This document shows, piece by piece, positions 7,207 through 10,155 of a stretch of DNA of 10,155 bases. Both the position numbers and the translations under genes were made by a program. Source of the DNA: Candidatus Omnitrophota bacterium (GTDB lineage Bacteria; Ratteibacteria; UBA8468; B48-G9; DTJG01); assembly GCA_023818725.1 (NCBI GenBank), contig JAMWBX010000015.1:1-10155 (forward strand), in the 5' to 3' direction. The notes under the pieces were generated by a model, which was given only the letters and a program-made list of their open reading frames with translations, had not been told where the DNA came from and did not search any database. Positions within the stretch are counted from its first letter, which is position 1. Every line of letters starts with the position of its first letter.

Positions 7207-8313
7207 TTAAATTGCAAAAAGTTTTTCTATCCTTTCAAGCGGTACTATGATGAGTTCTATTATTCTTTTTTTTCTTGAAAATGCTACAAGCAGATTTTTC
7301 TGATACTCAAGAACGTGCGGATACTGAAGGGTTGATCCTTCATCATTCGGGATATCAATTCTTGCCATATGAGTGAAGATTCTGCCATCATGTGTGATTG
7401 ATAGGTGCATCTGTTTTCGAAGAACATTCATATTTCTGTTTGCGTTAGAAATAAAGACCCTGTAGTTTCTGCTTGTTTTTAATCCGAAAAACTTGGTTGT
7501 CGCGTTCGGGAAGTTTGTTTTTACAGGTTCGGTCCAGGTTTTTCCATCATCCATGGAGAAACATCTGAAAATTTTACGCTTGCCGCTATTGTCCCTTAAA
7601 AGCATGGCTAAATTTCCATCATCCTGCCTCCACCAGAATGGCTCATCTGGAAGAAAATTGAATTTATTTTTCTGCTTTACAACCGGATAACTCTTCCATT
7701 CATCAAAAGATTTTTCTGCGCCAATAAGTGAATAGACATTCATCAAAACATCCCTTCCTGTCATCATCCATTTGCCTTCTTCCAGCAGTTGGGGTGGAAA
7801 GTTGTTGATAGCATCATCAAAAACAACTCCGGCAAATTTCCATTTTCTGTAATGCCACCTGTATGCGTGAAGCGACAATTTTTTTCCTTCTCCGAAAGCG
7901 CCTGGTCCTGTAAAGTATGCCGCAAGCCCAAGAAGATTATTTTTATAAACCCAGAAACCACGCGCAATATAGCCGTATCCTTTGTCTCTGGGTTCAGCAA
8001 GAATCTGTGGTTTTTCCCAGTTTATTCCATCCCTGCTTGTGGAATAAACAACTGATTGGCCTACAAGGGCTTCTTCCTCGGGTCCAAAACTCCACATACA
8101 CCAGAACCGATTTTCATGATAAAGAAGATAATTATGGAGCTGAAATTTCCATTCAGGATGTTCATCACTTAATACAATGTGGCGAAGTGGCTTGATCACA
8201 GGTAATTTATCGTAATCGAGTTTCCTTACATATTTGCCTTCAAGCACAAGCATTGTTCTCTTATAATTAAGCGTCAAATCTTTATAGCTGATATTTCTTT
8301 TGTAAATGTTCAT
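7207..8313 (-). CDS. Sialidase-like six-bladed beta-propeller protein (Asp-box/BNR repeats)
   Basis: A 368-residue protein of the sialidase (BNR-repeat) superfold. Asp-box motifs are visible: STSRDGINW at 91-99, SMDDGKTW at 252-259, and a degenerate SITHDGRIF at 304-312. Alternating aromatic-rich strands such as NRFWCMWSF (68-76), ARGFWVYKNN (116-125) and EPFWWRQDDGNLAML (223-237) fit propeller blades. The arginine triad of true sialidases cannot be assigned with confidence (Arg117, Arg228 and Arg284 are candidates), so sialidase activity is not shown. Relatives in this superfold act on other sugars, and a GH32/43-like propeller is an alternative. No signal peptide is visible. ATG 8313 lies 9 bases after the GH172 stop and has only a weak Shine-Dalgarno. 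ATG 8253 (Met21) is a possible later start. The TAA at 7207-7209 is in the same frame as the next gene, about 30 bases before its start. Confidence 0.75.
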   Translation of the reverse strand: MNIYKRNISYKDLTLNYKRTMLVLEGKYVRKLDYDKLPVIKPLRHIVLSDEHPEWKFQLHNYLLYHENRFWCMWSFGPEEEALVGQSVVYSTSRDGINWEKPQILAEPRDKGYGYIARGFWVYKNNLLGLAAYFTGPGAFGEGKKLSLHAYRWHYRKWKFAGVVFDDAINNFPPQLLEEGKWMMTGRDVLMNVYSLIGAEKSFDEWKSYPVVKQKNKFNFLPDEPFWWRQDDGNLAMLLRDNSGKRKIFRCFSMDDGKTWTEPVKTNFPNATTKFFGLKTSRNYRVFISNANRNMNVLRKQMHLSITHDGRIFTHMARIDIPNDEGSTLQYPHVLEYQKNLLVAFSRKKRIIELIIVPLERIEKLFAI

Positions 8314-8322
8314 ACTAAATTC

Positions 8323-9462
8323 TTACTTTTTCGCACCGGCTGATTTTGCCCATCTTTTTTTCATTCTTTTCATTTCATCTGTCATTTTCACCTGTTTGGG
8401 TTTAATCTGTCTGGATGGGTCAAGTAACCATTTTCCATGGTGATCTTTCATTACAGGCAGTCTTTTTTCCACAGGCGGAACCTCCTTAATTCTTGCTGGT
8501 TCTTTTGAATACCAGTAAGCCACAGAAGAATATTCATTTGCAAGATGATTTGCGTGTCCATGTTCTATGGTAACCTTTATTTCTTTTTGAAATCTTACAG
8601 GATTTTCAACATGAAAGATGTATGATGTTTGATAGCCGCCTGTGTCTTCTTCGTGGATTGAGGAGCCATTTCTCAAAAACGCGTTTTTCTGCATTCCCCA
8701 CGCCTGATTAAAATAATCCTCGCTTCCTGTTCCGTGAAGGTCTGGTGGCCATTTATATCCATCAATCCATATCATATCATCGCCTTCTCCCCACCAGGTC
8801 CCCTGAAAGTTAGTAACACTGATATTACAGCCGACATAATGACCTGTCCCTTTTGTTTCAAGAATCACATAATTGTTTTCCCATGCGATTTTTTCTTTGT
8901 TTACGACATTTGCTTCAGGCGTGTTCACTTTGATTTCATGTCCCCAGCCGCCAAAAGGATATGCTCTTGCGAATTCTGCATGTAAATATGCCTGGTTTTC
9001 ATCAGGGTTGTCATATGTTTCATAGTCAATATAAAAATATTGATAGTGGTCCTGGTTGCTTTCATTTACTAATTCAACAGCAGCCCTTTTTCTAAATGGC
9101 ATCGGAAGATAGCAATTAAGGGCGCAGCCCATGCTGAACCTATTATTGTGCCGCGTTGAAGCTGTAAAAAAAATTGATTGAAAAGAATTGACAATGCTAT
9201 GACCGAGGCAGAAAAAATCCCCAAGTGGAACAAGCACTGAAGGATAAGGCGCATTGTCCCAGGTAATTTTTAATAGGCACTCCCTGTAATGATTTGTCTG
9301 GGTCATCCAGATATGGGTTATTTTTCCCGGTCCTTTAATATCTGCCAGCACCTTTGCAGTTTTTGCAGGAATTACCCAGAAGTCCATGTTTCTTCCAGAA
9401 GTATCCCATGATGAAAATCTCTGTGTTTTACCATTTCTTATTCGAGATATTTCATGAAACAT
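8323..9462 (-). CDS. GH172 (DUF2961) glycoside hydrolase family protein
   Basis: GH172, formerly DUF2961, includes difructose-anhydride synthase/hydrolases and D-arabinofuranosidases; members form oligomers of paired jelly rolls. This 379-residue protein carries the family hallmarks: the opening RIRNGKTQRFSSWDTSGRN (7-25), GPGKITHIWMT (44-54), LGDFF (80-84), TNFQGTWWGEGDDMIWIDG (217-235) and HGTGSEDYFNQAWG (243-256). Glu226 in WWGEGDD and Glu248 in GSEDYF match the two conserved glutamates taken as the catalytic pair. No signal peptide is seen, so a cytoplasmic location is likely. The C-terminus (about 345-379) is Lys/Arg-rich and ends AKSAGAKK. ATG 9462 has an excellent Shine-Dalgarno, AGGGAGG with 5 bases of spacing, and lies 14 bases after the Ig-repeat gene. 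The next gene starts 9 bases downstream. Family assignment is firm; the sugar, fructofuranose or arabinofuranose type, is not. Confidence 0.92.
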   Translation of the reverse strand: MFHEISRIRNGKTQRFSSWDTSGRNMDFWVIPAKTAKVLADIKGPGKITHIWMTQTNHYRECLLKITWDNAPYPSVLVPLGDFFCLGHSIVNSFQSIFFTASTRHNNRFSMGCALNCYLPMPFRKRAAVELVNESNQDHYQYFYIDYETYDNPDENQAYLHAEFARAYPFGGWGHEIKVNTPEANVVNKEKIAWENNYVILETKGTGHYVGCNISVTNFQGTWWGEGDDMIWIDGYKWPPDLHGTGSEDYFNQAWGMQKNAFLRNGSSIHEEDTGGYQTSYIFHVENPVRFQKEIKVTIEHGHANHLANEYSSVAYWYSKEPARIKEVPPVEKRLPVMKDHHGKWLLDPSRQIKPKQVKMTDEMKRMKKRWAKSAGAKK

Positions 9463-9476
9463 AATTTCCTCCCTTT

Positions 9477-10155
9477 TTATTCATAATCACCGCAGTTGTA
9501 TATTTGTTCATACTGGCTTCTATCGATAATAAGCCTGTCTACTGCAGTTTTTGCAATGATAGAAAAATAATCTCCTGTTGCACTGACACTGGCATTTGAA
9601 ACACTGACAACTTTTATTTTGTAGTCAGAGCCGGATTTCAAGCCCGCAGGTATCTTCCATAACAGAGAACCAGTTCCACCATAGCCAGGGGATTTTGTTC
9701 CAATAAGTCCGAGGAACTTTGAACCCTTATAAAGTTCAATTCTAAGAGTTGTCCCTGGATTTCCTTTATATGTCCACACAATATTTTTTGTTTCACCGAC
9801 TGTCCATACTTCGTTACCAGAAGGCGTGATCAAGTTTATTGAGCCGTTTGAAATTGTCAGGGCATCACTGGTATCAGTTATGAATGGATCATTTGTTGCG
9901 GTAATCCGTATTTTATAGTTTTCAGAGGCATGTAAACTTGATGGTATATACCAGAGATAGGAGCCATTGTTTTTATTTAGATAAACCTGCGCAATGGTAA
10001 AAGAAGAAGTACCCTGCAGGCATTCAATTTTTGCATAGACCGGATAAATTCCTGAATATGTCCATGAAATTTCCTGCGATGTGCCTGTGTACCAGACTTC
10101 TTCAGCACCAGGCGATGTTAATGTTATTGAAGGTCCAGCGATAGTAAATGGTTGG
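9477..10155 (-). CDS. C-terminal part of a tandem Ig-like (Kre9/Knh1-type) repeat protein, cut by window edge
   Basis: An open frame runs from the right edge to TAA 9477-9479 (225 residues visible); a TTG at 9833 is internal, not a start. Two complete 96-residue repeats fill residues 9-200, and the preceding QPFTIAGP looks like the end of another. Each unit opens with SI-x-L-x-[ST]-P-[SG]-x-x-E-V-W, followed by [IV]-x-W-T-Y-x-G, and later carries W-x-I-P and Y-K-I-[RK], ending in a D-x-[LF]-[ST]-I type strand. This is the pattern of the Ser/Thr-rich Kre9/Knh1 family domain found in secreted and surface proteins. A 25-residue tail (ending YNCGDYE) follows, with no LPXTG motif or membrane anchor. 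The likely role is adhesion or spacing in a large extracellular protein, perhaps an enzyme whose catalytic part lies beyond the edge. It sits 14 bases upstream of the GH172 gene, probably in the same operon. Confidence 0.85.
   Translation of the reverse strand, partial: QPFTIAGPSITLTSPGAEEVWYTGTSQEISWTYSGIYPVYAKIECLQGTSSFTIAQVYLNKNNGSYLWYIPSSLHASENYKIRITATNDPFITDTSDALTISNGSINLITPSGNEVWTVGETKNIVWTYKGNPGTTLRIELYKGSKFLGLIGTKSPGYGGTGSLLWKIPAGLKSGSDYKIKVVSVSNASVSATGDYFSIIAKTAVDRLIIDRSQYEQIYNCGDYE
9555..9842 (-). repeat. Ig-like repeat unit, last copy (96 residues)
   Basis: Encodes the final Kre9/Knh1-type repeat, from SINLITPSGNEVW to DYFSII. It aligns without length change to the copy at 9843-10130, sharing the positions E-V-W, W-T-Y-x-G, L-W-x-I-P and Y-K-I. 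Compared with the other copy it has a glycine-rich insert-like stretch (SPGYGGTGS) before the LWKIP strand. The similarity is at protein level; the DNA is diverged, so this is an old duplication. Confidence 0.8.
9843..10130 (-). repeat. Ig-like repeat unit, penultimate copy (96 residues)
   Basis: Encodes the repeat from SITLTSPGAEEVW to DALTISNG, the same length as the next copy. It contains a single cysteine (residue 45 of the visible protein) not present in the last copy. The eight residues before it (QPFTIAGP) resemble the closing strand of a further repeat that continues past the window edge. Confidence 0.78.

Noticed and set aside
9477..9833. A separate 118-residue gene starting at TTG 9833
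   Set aside because: The frame is open without a stop all the way to 10155 and encodes a matching repeat upstream, so 9833 is an internal leucine codon.

Overview
All genes in this window read on the minus strand and form two head-to-tail blocks with almost no non-coding DNA; no stretch over 300 bases lacks a gene. The DNA is AT-rich. I see no tRNA, rRNA, CRISPR array, transposon or riboswitch. The content suggests an anaerobic bacterium that combines the Wood-Ljungdahl (reductive acetyl-CoA) pathway with complex-carbohydrate breakdown. That combination fits several uncultured candidate phyla (Omnitrophota-, Aerophobota- or PVC-like lineages), but the sequence alone does not fix the phylum.

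Block 1 (window right to about 3114, transcribed first) is a carbohydrate-active locus. In transcription order it holds the C-terminus of a protein built of 96-residue Kre9/Knh1-like Ig-type repeats (cut by the right edge), a GH172/DUF2961 glycoside hydrolase, a sialidase-like Asp-box beta-propeller, a large exported multidomain GH42-like glycosidase, and an SGNH/GDSL esterase with an unexplained C-terminal domain. Gaps run from 1 to about 30 bases, which suggests one operon. A plausible reading is stepwise breakdown of a decorated polysaccharide; the substrate cannot be read from the sequence.

Block 2 (3087 to the left edge) begins at a well-formed sigma-70-type promoter (TTGACA, 17 bp, TAAATT) and encodes carbon monoxide dehydrogenase/acetyl-CoA synthase functions: the nickel-insertion ATPase CooC/AcsF, an unrecognised 56-residue protein, AcsD (small subunit of the corrinoid iron-sulfur protein), a CooF-like polyferredoxin with an extra zinc-ribbon-like tail, and the N-terminus of the Ni-CODH CooS/AcsA, cut by the left edge. 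The genes overlap or nearly abut (ATGA, TAG|ATG, 15 bp), so translation is probably coupled. Together they would mature the CODH, pass electrons to or from it, and carry the methyl group to acetyl-CoA synthase, whose gene (acsB) and acsC are not in the window and may lie past the left edge.

The points most worth a second look are the 56-residue gene inside the Wood-Ljungdahl operon, a possible AUA start for the large glycosidase, the incomplete histidine relay in CooS, and the unassigned domains of the SGNH esterase and the polyferredoxin.
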